A stretch of 64,000 nt of DNA from Thermus oshimai DSM 12092 (GCF_000373145.1 NZ_KB890603.1:186001-250000); one strand, 5' to 3'; positions 48,926-58,278 are shown, counted from the stretch's first letter. Notes: generated from the sequence alone by a model not told the origin. Made by a program: numbers and translations.

Positions 48926-50218
48926 TTAGAAGCGCACCTTCTCCTCGATCACCGCCTCCAGGTGGGCCCTCAGGGCCTTCAAGGGGATGCGGGAGAGGAC
49001 ATCCCCCAGGTGGGCCTTCACCAGAAGCTCCTGGGCCAGGGCCTTGGGCAGGCCCCGGGACTGGAGGTAGAAGAGCTGCATCTCGTCCACGGGGGCGGTG
49101 GTGCTCCCGTGGGTGCAGCGCACGTCGTTGGCCCCGATCTCCAGCTGGGGGATGGAGTCCACCCGGGCGGTGGGGGAGAGGAGGAGGTTGCGGTTGGCCT
49201 GGTAGGCGTCCGTCTTCTGGGCCCCCTTCTCCAGGCGGATGAGGCCGGAGAAGACCGCGCGGGCGTCGTCCTTCACCGCGCCCTTGTAGAGGAGGTCGGA
49301 GCGGGTGTGGTGGGCCACGTGGTGCTGGAGGGTGTAGTGGTCAAACTGCTGGTCCCCGTGGGCGAAGTAAAGCCCCAGCATCTCGCTTTCCGCCCCCGGG
49401 CCCAAAAGCTCCGAGGCCACCTCGCTCCGGGCGTACCGCCCCCCCAGGTTCGCCACCAGGTCGTTGAGCCCCGCGTCCCGCTCCAGAAGGGCCCTTTGCC
49501 GGTGGAAGTGCCAGACCCCGTGGCCGAAGGTCTCCACGTGGGCGTGGCGGAGCCTAGACCCTGGGCGGAGGAGCATCTCCGTGGCGGAGAGGTGCAGGGT
49601 GGGGGGGAGGTCCTCCGAGAGGTACTCCTCAATGTAGGCGGCCTTGGCGTTGTCCTCCAGGACGATGAGGGTCCGGCCCGCGGAGGCCACGCCCCCCTCT
49701 AGGTACTTGAAGACCCCTAGGGGCCGGTCCACCTCCAGCCCCGCGGGCACGTAGAGGAAGGCCCCGTGAGTGAAGAAGGCGGCGTTTTGGGCCGCGAACT
49801 TGTCCTCGGTGAACACCGCCTGGAAAAGGGCCCCCTCCACCTTCTCGGGATGGGTTTTCAAGGCCTCGGCCAGGGAGGTGAAGACCAGGCCCTTCTCCTT
49901 GAGCTCCTCCGGGACCTCGGCGTAGACCAGATCCGGCCCCACGAAGACCAGGAAGGCGGCGGCGTCCGTCTTCTCCAGCCGCCTTTTCACCGCCTCGGGG
50001 AGCTCGTCCCGGGAGAGCTTGAGCCCCTGGGGGGCCTCGAGGGCCGCCTCCAAGGGGGCCTCGGAGAGGTCGGTGTACCGCCAGGCCTCGTCCTTGCGGG
50101 AAGGGTAGGGGAGGCGGTGGAAGGCCTCCAGGGCCTTTAGCCTCGCCTCCAGAAGCCACTTGGGCTCGTTAAGCCTTTGGGAAAGGGTTTCTAGGGCGCT
50201 TTTGTCCAGAACCTGCAT
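48926..50218 (-). CDS. sufD: Fe-S assembly protein SufD
   Basis: The 430-aa beta-helix protein pairs with SufB in the SufBC2D scaffold complex. Typical are DEAWRYTDLSEAPL at the N-terminus, DNAKAAYIEEYLSED, VFSGLIRLEKGAQKTDAYQ and DVRCTHGSTTAPVDEMQLFYL, where the conserved His is visible. It is separated from sufB by 51 bp that contain a perfect GC hairpin, so its level relative to SufB may be set by attenuation. No ribosome site other than a weak GGAGGC is seen. Confidence 0.92.
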   Translation of the reverse strand: MQVLDKSALETLSQRLNEPKWLLEARLKALEAFHRLPYPSRKDEAWRYTDLSEAPLEAALEAPQGLKLSRDELPEAVKRRLEKTDAAAFLVFVGPDLVYAEVPEELKEKGLVFTSLAEALKTHPEKVEGALFQAVFTEDKFAAQNAAFFTHGAFLYVPAGLEVDRPLGVFKYLEGGVASAGRTLIVLEDNAKAAYIEEYLSEDLPPTLHLSATEMLLRPGSRLRHAHVETFGHGVWHFHRQRALLERDAGLNDLVANLGGRYARSEVASELLGPGAESEMLGLYFAHGDQQFDHYTLQHHVAHHTRSDLLYKGAVKDDARAVFSGLIRLEKGAQKTDAYQANRNLLLSPTARVDSIPQLEIGANDVRCTHGSTTAPVDEMQLFYLQSRGLPKALAQELLVKAHLGDVLSRIPLKALRAHLEAVIEEKVRF

Positions 50219-50234
50219 GCTGCCTCCAGAAGAG

Positions 50235-50258
50235 CCCCCGCCCCCAAGGGGGCGGGGG
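50235..50258 (-). terminator. GC-rich hairpin between sufB and sufD
   Basis: CCCCCGCCCCC and GGGGGCGGGGG form an 11-bp perfect stem with a 2-base gap, directly after the sufB stop on minus. There is no T-tract, so it may act as a partial terminator, processing site or mRNA stabiliser rather than a full stop. Confidence 0.55.
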
Positions 50259-50269
50259 AAAGGGGGCCT

Positions 50270-51676
50270 TTAGCCCACCGAGCCCTCCATCTCCAGCTCA
50301 ATGAGCTTGTTGAGCTCCACCGCGTACTCCAGAGGGAGCTCCTTGGCGATGGGCTCGATGAAGCCCCGGACGATCAGGGCCGCGGCCTCGTCCTCCTTGA
50401 GGCCCCGGGTCTGCAGGTAGAAGATCTGCTCGTCGTTGATCTTGGAGACCGTGGCCTCGTGGCCCACGTGGGCGGTTTCCTCCTGGATCTCGATGTAGGG
50501 GTAGGTGTCCGTGCGGCTTTCCTCGTCGATGAGGAGGGCGTCGCACTCCACGTTCACCTTGGCGTGGCGGGCCCCCTCCATAACCTTCACCAGCCCCCGG
50601 TAGCTGGCCCGGCCCTCCCCCTTGGAGATGCTCTTGGACACGATGGTGCCCGAGGTGTGGGGGGCGGCCAGGATGATCTTCCCCCCGGTGTCCTGGTGCT
50701 GGCCCGTCTTGGCGAAGGCGATGGAGAGGATCTCCGTGCGGGCCCCCGGCTCCAGGAGGTAGCTGGAGGGGTACTTCATGGTGACCTTGGAGCCCAGGTT
50801 CCCGTCCACCCACTCGTGGAAGGCCTCCCCGTAGACCAGGGCCCGCTGGGTCACCAGGTTGTACATGTTGGTGGACCAGTTCTGGATGGTGGTGTAGCGG
50901 CTCCTGGCCCCCCGCTTCACCACGATCTCGATGACCCCGGTGTGGAGGCTCTCGGTGGAGTACATGGGGGCGGTGCACCCCTCGATGTAGTGCACCTCGG
51001 CCCCTTCGTCCACGATGATGAGGGTGCGCTCAAACTGGCCGAACTCGGGGGTGTTCACCCGGAAGTAGGCCTGCAAGGGGAGCTCCACCTTGACCCCGGG
51101 GGGGATGTAGACGAAGGAACCCCCGGACCAGGCGGCGGAGTTCAGGGCGGCGAACTTGTTGTCCTCGGGGGGGACCACCTTGGCGAAGTACTCGCGGAAG
51201 AGGTCCTCGTACTTCTTCATCCCCTCCTCGATGGCCACGAAGATGACCCCTTGCCGCTCCAGCTCCTCCTTCACCCGGTGGTAGACCATCTCCGAGTCGT
51301 ACTGGGCCCCCACCCCGGCCAGGACCTTGCGCTCCGCCTCGGGGATGCCGAGCCTTTCGTAGGTCCTGCGGATCTCCTCCGGGATCTCCTCCCAGCTTTT
51401 GGCGTCCCGCACCTCCGCGGGCTTCACGTAGTAGACCAGGTCCTCCAGGTCCAGCCCCGAGAGGTCCGGGCCCCAGGTGGGCATGGGCTTCTTCTGGAAG
51501 ATCTCAAAGGCCCGGAGGCGGAACTTCAGCATCCACTCGGGCTCGCCCTTGTGGTAGCTGATGGCCTCGATGACCTTCTTGGTGAGGCCCCGCTCGGCCA
51601 CGTACACGGGGCGGATCTCGTCCACGAAGTGGTACTTGTACTCCTCCCCGATGCTCTTAAGCTCCAGCTCGCTCAT
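50270..51676 (-). CDS. sufB: Fe-S assembly protein SufB
   Basis: The 468-aa core scaffold protein builds Fe-S clusters together with SufC and SufD. Family blocks are [66 protein letters not shown] with a conserved Cys, and [21 protein letters not shown]. The ATG overlaps the sufC stop by 4 bp. The full length agrees with other SufB proteins. Confidence 0.95.
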   Translation of the reverse strand: MSELELKSIGEEYKYHFVDEIRPVYVAERGLTKKVIEAISYHKGEPEWMLKFRLRAFEIFQKKPMPTWGPDLSGLDLEDLVYYVKPAEVRDAKSWEEIPEEIRRTYERLGIPEAERKVLAGVGAQYDSEMVYHRVKEELERQGVIFVAIEEGMKKYEDLFREYFAKVVPPEDNKFAALNSAAWSGGSFVYIPPGVKVELPLQAYFRVNTPEFGQFERTLIIVDEGAEVHYIEGCTAPMYSTESLHTGVIEIVVKRGARSRYTTIQNWSTNMYNLVTQRALVYGEAFHEWVDGNLGSKVTMKYPSSYLLEPGARTEILSIAFAKTGQHQDTGGKIILAAPHTSGTIVSKSISKGEGRASYRGLVKVMEGARHAKVNVECDALLIDEESRTDTYPYIEIQEETAHVGHEATVSKINDEQIFYLQTRGLKEDEAAALIVRGFIEPIAKELPLEYAVELNKLIELEMEGSVG

Positions 51677-52425
51677 GCCCCCTCCTTGACCTTCTCCCTA
51701 AGCCACTCGTACCCCTTGGCCTCGAGCTCCAGGGCCAGCTCGGGGCCGCCCTCGGCCACCACCCGGCCGTCCATCATCACGTGGACCCGGTCGGGGACGA
51801 TGTAGTTGAGAAGGCGCTGGTAGTGGGTGATGACCAGGGCCCCGAAGTTGGGTCCCCGCATGGCGTTCACCCCCCGGGCCACCACCTTTAGCGCGTCGAT
51901 GTCCAGCCCCGAGTCCGTCTCGTCCAGGACCGCGTAGGTGGGCTCGAGGACCAGAAGCTGCAGGATCTCGTTCCGCTTCTTCTCCCCGCCGGAGAAGCCC
52001 TCGTTGAGGTAACGGGAGAGGTAGCTCTCGTCCCAGTCCAAAAGCTCCAGGGCCCGCTTCACCTTGGTCCAGAACTCCGCCACCCCCACCTCCCGCCCCA
52101 GCCGGGCCTGCAGGGCCAGGCGCAGGAAGTTGGCGATGGTCACCCCGGGGACCTCCACCGGGTACTGGAAGGCCAGGAAGAGCCCCTTGCGGGCCCTTTC
52201 GTCCGGGGAGAGCTCCAGGATGTTCTCCCCGTCCAACAGGATCTCCCCCCGCTCCACCGTGTACTCGGGGTCGCCGGCCAGGATCTTGCCCAGGGTGCTC
52301 TTCCCCGCCCCGTTGGGGCCCATAAGGGCGTGGACCTGGCCTTTGGGCACCACCAGGTTCACCCCTTTGAGGATGGTCTCGCCGTCAATGGAAGCCCAGA
52401 GATCGCGGATTTCCAGCTGGTTCAT
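51673..52425 (-). CDS. sufC: Fe-S assembly ATPase SufC
   Basis: The 250-aa ABC-type ATPase energises the SufBCD scaffold. Motifs: Walker [18 protein letters not shown]-loop [12 protein letters not shown], signature [15 protein letters not shown], Walker [17 protein letters not shown] and the switch His in ITHYQRLL. The second of two close ATGs (52425) is chosen because it gives 9 bases from GAGGAGG and the same N-terminus and length as the known T. thermophilus SufC. First gene of sufC-sufB-sufD-Rieske. Confidence 0.95.
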   Translation of the reverse strand: MNQLEIRDLWASIDGETILKGVNLVVPKGQVHALMGPNGAGKSTLGKILAGDPEYTVERGEILLDGENILELSPDERARKGLFLAFQYPVEVPGVTIANFLRLALQARLGREVGVAEFWTKVKRALELLDWDESYLSRYLNEGFSGGEKKRNEILQLLVLEPTYAVLDETDSGLDIDALKVVARGVNAMRGPNFGALVITHYQRLLNYIVPDRVHVMMDGRVVAEGGPELALELEAKGYEWLREKVKEGA

Positions 52426-52475
52426 GCCCATCTGCCTCCTCGGGGCCGCCCTAGTTGCGACCCACTTGCAATAAG

Positions 52476-52504
52476 AGTATAGCCCCCTGCCCCAAGAAAG
52501 TCTA
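52476..52504 (-). promoter_or_regulatory. suf operon promoter
   Basis: TAGACT (52504-52499), 17 bp, TATACT (52481-52476) on minus. The leader of about 45 bases contains TTGC-N9-GCAA (52455-52471 region), a weak inverted repeat that might bind an iron- or redox-responsive repressor, and GAGGAGG before sufC. Confidence 0.6.
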
Positions 52505-52509
52505 GTGAT

Positions 52510-55272
52510 TTAGTCAGGATTTGCCAGGGCGAAGCCCAGGGCCTCGGGGAGGGCCAGGGGGCCTTGGGGAAGCCGCGCCTTGAGCTCCGGGCAGAAGCGG
52601 CCCAGGGCCCGGCCCAGCTGGAAGCGGAAGGGGCGGGGAAGGCCCCCTTGGGCGGCCTCCCGCACCTTGGCCCAGGCGGCCTCCCGTTCCCCCAGGCCCA
52701 GGAGGGCCAGGACCTCCACCGCCCGGGCCTGGGCCCAGAGGCCAGGGTCCTCCAGGGGGGGGAGGGCCACCACCTGGGCCAGGGCCTCCCCGTAGGCCCC
52801 CTTGCGGGCCAGGATCTCCGCGTAGCCCAGCCGGGCCTGGGCCCGGAGGTAGGGGTTTTCCAGGCCCAGGAAGGGCCTTAGGAGGCCAAGCCCCTCCTCG
52901 GGGGGGAGGAGGAGGGCGAGGAGGCTGGCCGTGTCCAGCCTGAGGGCGGTGTACCGGTCCGTGGCCTCCTCGGGGATGGCGGTGAGGAGGGCCTCTAGGA
53001 GCCTTCCCGCCTCCTCCGCCCTAAGCCCCCCCAGGAAGGGCGGGCGGTAGGGCTGGCCCGCCTCCAGGAGGAGGTAGGCCGCCCCCAGGCGGAAGAGGGT
53101 GCGCAGGTGGCGGTAGCGGGCCTCCTTGGGCCTTTCCGAGGTGGTGCGGAAGTAGCGCTCCGCGGCCTCCAGGTAGGCCAGGGCCTCAAAAGGCCGGCCC
53201 CGGGCGGCCTCCAGGATCCCGGCCTCGCTTTCCACCCGGGCCCGGGTGAAGGGGTCTTCCGCCTCGGAGAGGGCCTGGAGGAGGGCCTTTTCCGCCTCCT
53301 CGTAAAGCCCAAGCCGCCTGAGGAGCGTCCCGTAGCGGGCCCGGACCCGGGCCACCTCGTCCTTGGGGGCCCCGGCCTCTTCCAGGGCCTTCAGGCCCTC
53401 CTCCATGCGGGCCTTGGCCTCGAGGCGCCCCAGGCGCATGAGGAGGTCCCCCATCTGGTAGCGGGCCCGCCCCAGGAGAAGGGGGTCGTGCCCCACCTTT
53501 TCCAGGGCGGCCAGGGCCTCCTCGTAGCGGCCCAGGTCCTTGGCCACCAGGCCCCGCCAAAGCTGCACCCGGTCCTTTAGGAAAGGGGCCACGGGGAGGC
53601 GTTCCGCGGCCTCCGCGTAGGAGGCCGCCCGTTCGTAGTCCCCCTTCCAGCGCTCCACCGCGGCCATGACGAGAAGCCCCTCCGCCCGCCCCGTCTCGTC
53701 CAGGAGGTTCAGGTCTTCCAAGGGGGGCAGGAGCTCCTCCGCCTCCTTGTAAAGCGCCGCGTCCGCCTTGGCCTCCGCGGCCTTGATGCGGGCCCAGGCC
53801 CTTAGGGCCGGGTTTTCCGCCTCCCTCAGGACCGAAAGGGCCTCCTCCGCCTCGGGGTGGGCGTACTGGCCCAGGACCGCCCGGTAGCGCACCACCACCG
53901 CGGCCAGGGCCTCCCGGGCCTCCTTGGGCCAGGTTTGGGCCTCCACCCAGAGGCCGGGGAGGAGGGCGAGCCGGGCGGGGTCTTCCTCCAAAGCCCTAAG
54001 GAGCTCCGCCCAGGCCCCCCCCTTGCGGGCGTGGTAGAGGCGGCGGAAGAGGTTCTCCTCCGGGAAGAAGCTCAGGGCCAGGAGGTGGAGTTCCTTGGGG
54101 GCCTCCTCGGGGAGGAGGCTCCGAAGCGCGGGGCGCACCAGCCCATCCCCCACCCACTCCAGAAGGGCCCGCTCCGCCTGGGAGAGCTTTTCCAGGGGGC
54201 GGCCCAAGGCCTTTTCCAGCAGCGCCGCGGGGAAGGCGGGGTCGGCCTCGGGGCTGAAGGCGGCGAGGGCCAGGAGGAGGGGCCTCAGGGCCGGGTCTTC
54301 CTGGAGGGGGGTCTTGGGGTCGTGCTTGGCGGCCTCCAGGAGCACCAGCCGGGAAAGCTCCCCGAAGTTCCGCCCCGCCTGGTTCACCAGGGCCTCCACC
54401 CGCTCGGGGGGCAGGTGGGGAAGCCGTTCCCGCACGAAGCGCCGGGCCTCCTCCCGGCTCGGGGGGGAGAGGGGCTGGTAGGGGAGGGTGGGGGGGGGCT
54501 CGGAGAGGGCGGCCAGGTAGGGGATCCTCAGGGCCTTGAGGAAAGGCTCCAGCCAGGCGGAAAGCCCCTTCTGCACCCCGTCGGGACCCCTTAGGGGGAG
54601 GCCCTCCAGGCTGCCCTCCGCCTCCGCCCGGAGGAGAAGGGGCCGGCCCGCGCGGTTCAGGCCCTGGGCCAGGGCCTGGAGCACCTCCCCCTGCAGGGCC
54701 CCCTGGAGGAGGTAGGGCTGGGTGGGGGAGAGCTGGGAGAGGAGGCCCTGGACCTCCACCCCTAAGGCCTCCGCCAGGGGGATGAGGGCCTGGGCCAGCT
54801 CCCCCCCCAGGTTGAGGAAAAAGGGCTCCTCCGGCAGGGCGGAAAGGGCCCTTTGCACCGCGGAGAGGAGCACCCCCTTCCCCGTGGCCGGCCCCCCCAC
54901 CACCACCAGTTGGGGCCGGCCCCCAAGCTCCAGCTCCCTCAAGAAGCGGCGGAAGATGCGCCTTTTGTCCCGCCCGAGGGCGCGGCGGGCGCTTTCCAGG
55001 AAGAGCTCCCCCGGGGGGGGTGGGGGCTTCAGGCCCACCTCCCGGTAGAGGTCGGCCAGGAGGCCGTAAAGCCTTTCCTTTTCCTCCAGGCTCCCCAGGT
55101 CCTTGTAGAGGATGTTCCGCACCGTCCCCGCCCGGCCCCCCCGCTCGCTCATGAGGGCCTCGAGCCAGCGCAGGGAGCCCCGTTTCCCCCGGTGGTCCTT
55201 CCCCTTGAGGTAGGGGCGGAGGTCCTCCAGGTAGCGCAGCCAGGGTGTAGGTTCCGAAGACCTGGATGTCAT
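52510..55272 (-). CDS. Large ATPase with TPR-like repeats, unknown function
   Basis: The 920-aa protein has a helical N-terminus (about 1-105), a P-loop at about 125 (VVVGGPATGKGVLLSAVQRAL), and an AAA/STAND-like NTPase region to about 330. A long helical solenoid from about 400 to the end has TPR-like pairs (for example DLGRYEEALAALEKVG, RLGLYEEAEKALLQALSEA). This is the plan of STAND or MalT/AfsR-type signal ATPases, but no DNA-binding domain is visible at either end. It is monocistronic, with a palindrome over its promoter. Function unknown. Confidence 0.7.
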   Translation of the reverse strand: MTSRSSEPTPWLRYLEDLRPYLKGKDHRGKRGSLRWLEALMSERGGRAGTVRNILYKDLGSLEEKERLYGLLADLYREVGLKPPPPPGELFLESARRALGRDKRRIFRRFLRELELGGRPQLVVVGGPATGKGVLLSAVQRALSALPEEPFFLNLGGELAQALIPLAEALGVEVQGLLSQLSPTQPYLLQGALQGEVLQALAQGLNRAGRPLLLRAEAEGSLEGLPLRGPDGVQKGLSAWLEPFLKALRIPYLAALSEPPPTLPYQPLSPPSREEARRFVRERLPHLPPERVEALVNQAGRNFGELSRLVLLEAAKHDPKTPLQEDPALRPLLLALAAFSPEADPAFPAALLEKALGRPLEKLSQAERALLEWVGDGLVRPALRSLLPEEAPKELHLLALSFFPEENLFRRLYHARKGGAWAELLRALEEDPARLALLPGLWVEAQTWPKEAREALAAVVVRYRAVLGQYAHPEAEEALSVLREAENPALRAWARIKAAEAKADAALYKEAEELLPPLEDLNLLDETGRAEGLLVMAAVERWKGDYERAASYAEAAERLPVAPFLKDRVQLWRGLVAKDLGRYEEALAALEKVGHDPLLLGRARYQMGDLLMRLGRLEAKARMEEGLKALEEAGAPKDEVARVRARYGTLLRRLGLYEEAEKALLQALSEAEDPFTRARVESEAGILEAARGRPFEALAYLEAAERYFRTTSERPKEARYRHLRTLFRLGAAYLLLEAGQPYRPPFLGGLRAEEAGRLLEALLTAIPEEATDRYTALRLDTASLLALLLPPEEGLGLLRPFLGLENPYLRAQARLGYAEILARKGAYGEALAQVVALPPLEDPGLWAQARAVEVLALLGLGEREAAWAKVREAAQGGLPRPFRFQLGRALGRFCPELKARLPQGPLALPEALGFALANPD

Positions 55273-55281
55273 CTTGCCTAC

Positions 55282-55302
55282 ACTGTAGCAAAGGCTTTGC
55301 TA
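55282..55302 (-). promoter_or_regulatory. Palindromic operator over the promoter of the 920-aa ATPase gene
   Basis: TACAGT (55287-55282) lies 9 bases before the ATG. Overlapping its upstream edge is a 17-bp palindrome, TAGCAAAG-G-CTTTGCTA (55286-55302). A repressor bound here would block polymerase. Confidence 0.5.
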
Positions 55303-55326
55303 GAACGCTATATCAAGGTGTAAAGA

Positions 55327-55348
55327 AAGCCGCCCCTTGGGGCGGCTT
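55327..55348 (-). terminator. Terminator of the isocitrate lyase gene
   Basis: AAGCCGCCCC-TT-GGGGCGGCTT is a perfect 10-bp stem placed 18 bp after the aceA stop, followed on minus by TCTTTACACC, a modest T-rich stretch. Confidence 0.75.
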
Positions 55349-55366
55349 CCATGCCTTGGAGGGTGC

Positions 55367-56683
55367 TCAGTGCACGGGCTCGTTGAACTGGGCCTCCTCG
55401 GTGGAGCCCTTCAGGGCCAGGGTGGAGGCCTCCCCCTGGGTGAGGGCCAGGACCACCTCGTCAAAGTAGCCCGCCCCCACCTCCCGCTGGTGCTTCACCG
55501 CGGTGAAGCCCTGGGCCTGGGCCAGGAACTCCTTCTCCTGGAGCTCCACAAAGGCCGGCATCCCCCGGGCCTTGTACCCCTTGGCCAGCTCCCAGGTGTA
55601 GTAGTTCAGGGTGTGCCAGCCCGCCAGGGTGATGAACTGGAACTTGTAGCCCATGGCCCCCAGCTCCCGGTTGAACTTGGCGATGGTCTCCTCGTCCAGG
55701 AACTTCTTCCAGTTGAAGGAGGGGGAGAGGTTGTAGGCCAAAAGCTTGTCCGGGAACTCCCGCTTCACGGCCTCGGCGAACCTCCTCGCCTCCTCCAGGT
55801 CGGGTTTGGAGGTCTCCATCCAGAGCACGTCCGCGTAGGGGGCGTAGGCCAGGGCGCGGGCGATCCCCGCCTCGATCCCGTTCTTCACCCGGTAAAAGCC
55901 CTCGGGGGTGCGCTCCCCTTTCAGGATGAAGGGCCGGTCCCGCTCGTCGATGCCGCTGGTGATGAGGGTGGCGGCCTCCGCGTCGGTGCGGGCGATGATC
56001 ACCGTGGGCACGCCCATGATGTCCGCGGCCAGGCGGGCGGCCTGGAGGGTGCGGATGTGCTGGGCGGTGGGCACCAGGACCTTCCCCCCCAGGTGGCCGC
56101 ACTTCTTCTCGCTGGCCAGCTGGTCCTCGTAGTGGATCCCCGCGGCCCCGGCCTCGATCATGGCCCGGGTGAGCTCAAAGACGTTTAAGGCGCCTCCGAA
56201 GCCCGCCTCCGCGTCGGCCACGATGGGCACGTACCAGTCCCGGGTCACCTTGCCCTCGGAGCGCTCGATCATGTCCGCCCGCATGAGGGCGTTGTTGATC
56301 CGCTTCACGATTTGGGGCACGGAGTTGGCCGGGTAGAGGGACTGGTCGGGGTAGGTCTGCCAGGCCAGGTTGGCGTCCGCGGCCACCTGCCAGCCGGAAA
56401 GGTAGATGGCCTCGAGGCCCGCCCGCACCATCTCCACCGCCATGGCCCCGGTGTAGGCCCCGAAGGTGTGCACGTAGGGCCTTTCGTGGAGGAGCTGCCA
56501 GAGCTTCTCCGCTCCTCGCTTGGCCAGGGTGTACTCCACCTGGACGGAGGGGCGGAGCCGCACCACGTCCTCCGCGGTGTAGTCCCGCCTCACCCCCTTC
56601 CAGCGGGGGTTTTCCGCCCACTCCTTCTTCAGGGCCTCGGCTTCCTTCTGCATCTCCGGGGAGAGCACCTTCAGGGGTTCCAT
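55367..56683 (-). CDS. aceA: Isocitrate lyase
   Basis: The 438-aa glyoxylate-cycle enzyme cleaves isocitrate to succinate and glyoxylate, allowing growth on acetate or fatty acids. The active-site loop [13 protein letters not shown] with the catalytic Cys is present, as are the metal-binding block [11 protein letters not shown] and [11 protein letters not shown]. The ATG at 56683 has GGGAGGTGG upstream; an in-frame start five codons earlier is less likely. Malate synthase is not in the window. The 119-bp upstream region contains CTTTACACCC and CTACACC repeats of unclear meaning. Confidence 0.94.
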   Translation of the reverse strand: MEPLKVLSPEMQKEAEALKKEWAENPRWKGVRRDYTAEDVVRLRPSVQVEYTLAKRGAEKLWQLLHERPYVHTFGAYTGAMAVEMVRAGLEAIYLSGWQVAADANLAWQTYPDQSLYPANSVPQIVKRINNALMRADMIERSEGKVTRDWYVPIVADAEAGFGGALNVFELTRAMIEAGAAGIHYEDQLASEKKCGHLGGKVLVPTAQHIRTLQAARLAADIMGVPTVIIARTDAEAATLITSGIDERDRPFILKGERTPEGFYRVKNGIEAGIARALAYAPYADVLWMETSKPDLEEARRFAEAVKREFPDKLLAYNLSPSFNWKKFLDEETIAKFNRELGAMGYKFQFITLAGWHTLNYYTWELAKGYKARGMPAFVELQEKEFLAQAQGFTAVKHQREVGAGYFDEVVLALTQGEASTLALKGSTEEAQFNEPVH

Positions 56684-56786
56684 GCCTCCACCTCCCAAGA
56701 CCCAGTTTGGGCTGGGCGGGGTTTTGGTGTAGGGTGTAAAGCCCAGCCTCCCACACGGCGGGGGAGTGTGAAGGCAAAAGAGTTAC

Positions 56787-56816
56787 ACAAAAAGGCCCGG
56801 CCCTAGCCCCGGGCCT
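56787..56816 (-). terminator. Intrinsic terminator of the CoA-disulfide-reductase-like gene
   Basis: On minus, AGGCCCGG pairs with CCGGGCCT and is followed by TTTTTGTG, a proper T-tract. The stem spans the stop codon itself (56803-56805), so the last codons are part of the terminator. Confidence 0.85.
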
Positions 56817-58137
56817 GCTGGGCGGCGATGAGGAGGGGGTCCCACACGGGGCTGAAGGGGGGGGCGTAGGCCAGGTCCAGCCCCATGAGGTCCTCCACCG
56901 TGCCCTTTTGGTGGAGGAGGGCCGCCAGGACGTCTATGCGCTTCACCGCCTGGCCCCGGCCCACCACCGCCCCGCCCAGGAGGCGGCCCGTCCCCTCCTC
57001 GTACACGAGCTCCACCCAAAGGGGGGCGTGCTCGGGCCAGTAGTGGGCGCTGTCCTCCGCGCGGATGAAGACCTTCTTCGCCCGGAAGCCCTCGGAAAGG
57101 GCCCGCTCCAGGGAAAGCCCGGTGGTGGCCACCCCCAGCCCGAAGACCTTGAAGACCGCGGTCCCCACCACCCCGGCGAAGCGGGCCTCCTTGCCGGCGA
57201 TGACCGCCCCCGCGGTGCGCCCGTGCTTGTTGGCCACGTCCCCCAAGGGGAGCCAGTAGGGCCTCCCTAGGAGGAGGTGGCGGCTTTCCGCCACGTCCCC
57301 CGCGGCGTAGACCCCTTCTAGGTTCGTCCGCATCCGCTCGTCCGTGGCGATGGCCCCCGTGGGCCCCAGGGCCACCCCCATGGCCTGGGCTAAGGCGGTG
57401 TTGGGCCGCACCCCCACCGCCAGGAGCACGAGATCCGCGGGCACCACCCCTTCCGTGGTCTCCACCGCCTCCACCCGGCCCGCCCCCCGGAGGGCCAGGG
57501 CCCGGACCCCCGTCCAGACCTCCACCCCGTGCCGGGAGAGCTCCTCCCGCACCAGGGCGCTCACCTCCGGGTCCCACTGGGGGAGGGGGCGGTCTTGGGC
57601 CTCCAGGAGGGTCACCTCCAGGCCCCGCTTGCGGAAGGCCTCCGCCACCTCGAGGCCGATGTACCCCGCCCCCAGGATGGCGGCCCTTTTTGCCCCCTTC
57701 AGGGCCTCGAGGAGGGCCGCCCCGTCCTCCATGCTCCTTAGGGTGTAGACCCCTTCCTGCTCCACCCCGGGCACGGGAGGGACCACGGGCCTCGCCCCCG
57801 TGGCCAGGACCAGGTGGTCAAACCGCTCCTGGAAGGTGCGCCCCTCCTCGTGGCTGTAGACCGTGAGGGTGCGCAAGGCGTAGTCCACGTCCACCACCTC
57901 GTGCCGGGGATAGACCAGGACCCCCCCCTTGCGGAAGGCCTCGGGGGTGCGGGCCACCAGGGCCTCCAGGCTCGGGATCTCCCCCGAAAGCACATAGGGC
58001 AGGCCGCAGGCCCCGTAGGACACCCAGCCGGACTTCTCGTAGACCACCACCTCCAGCTCGGGGTTTTCCCGCTTGGCCTTGGCCGCGGCGGAAGCCCCTC
58101 CCGCCACGCCCCCCACCACCACTAGACGCGTACCCAT
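56803..58137 (-). CDS. CoA-disulfide reductase-like flavoprotein
   Basis: The 444-aa FAD/NAD(P)H oxidoreductase is of the single-Cys class. FAD site VVVGGVAGGASAAAKAKR, redox Cys44 in SYGACGLPYVLSG, NAD(P)H site AAILGAGYIGLEVAE, second FAD site VYAAGDVAES and a C-terminal dimerisation domain. CoA-disulfide reductases, NADH oxidases and CoA-persulfide reductases all share this form. The ATG at 58137 is embedded in a CsoR/CstR-like inverted repeat, which favours a role in thiol or persulfide homeostasis. The terminator overlaps its stop. Confidence 0.85.
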   Translation of the reverse strand: MGTRLVVVGGVAGGASAAAKAKRENPELEVVVYEKSGWVSYGACGLPYVLSGEIPSLEALVARTPEAFRKGGVLVYPRHEVVDVDYALRTLTVYSHEEGRTFQERFDHLVLATGARPVVPPVPGVEQEGVYTLRSMEDGAALLEALKGAKRAAILGAGYIGLEVAEAFRKRGLEVTLLEAQDRPLPQWDPEVSALVREELSRHGVEVWTGVRALALRGAGRVEAVETTEGVVPADLVLLAVGVRPNTALAQAMGVALGPTGAIATDERMRTNLEGVYAAGDVAESRHLLLGRPYWLPLGDVANKHGRTAGAVIAGKEARFAGVVGTAVFKVFGLGVATTGLSLERALSEGFRAKKVFIRAEDSAHYWPEHAPLWVELVYEEGTGRLLGGAVVGRGQAVKRIDVLAALLHQKGTVEDLMGLDLAYAPPFSPVWDPLLIAAQQARG

Positions 58138-58159
58138 GGGGGTATTCTCCCATACCCCC
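58131..58159 (-). promoter_or_regulatory. CsoR/CstR-like inverted repeat over the start codon
   Basis: TACCC-ATGG-GGGTA (58131-58144) is an inverted repeat with 4-base spacing and includes the start codon. It also forms a larger repeat, GGGGGTAT-N6-ATACCCCC (58138-58159). TACCC-N4-GGGTA is the shape of operators used by copper-sensing CsoR and persulfide-sensing CstR repressors. Confidence 0.5.
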
Positions 58160-58246
58160 AGGGGGGCGGATGTCCCTAAGTGCCCTTGCGGTGAACAGTC
58201 CCCACCAGCCTTAGAGGAAAGCGCGCACCGGGCTCCTCCTCTGGGG

Positions 58247-58274
58247 CCCCCGCCGAAGCTTTCGCTTCGGCGGG
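58247..58274 (-). terminator. Hairpin terminator after the ABM-like gene
   Basis: CCCCGCCGAAGC-TTTC-GCTTCGGCGGGG is a perfect 12-bp stem with a tetraloop, 4 bp after the stop on minus. It shares its flank and stem with the hairpin at 48579-48606. Confidence 0.7.
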
Positions 58275-58278
58275 GTAC

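Noticed and set aside
50459-51805. 448-codon plus frame antisense to sufB
   Set aside because: It is a shadow of the conserved SufB frame without start signals.
55317-56740. Shared CTTTACACC motif upstream of the 920-aa ATPase and isocitrate lyase genes as a regulon
   Set aside because: Two occurrences of a short motif at different distances and orientation contexts are not enough.
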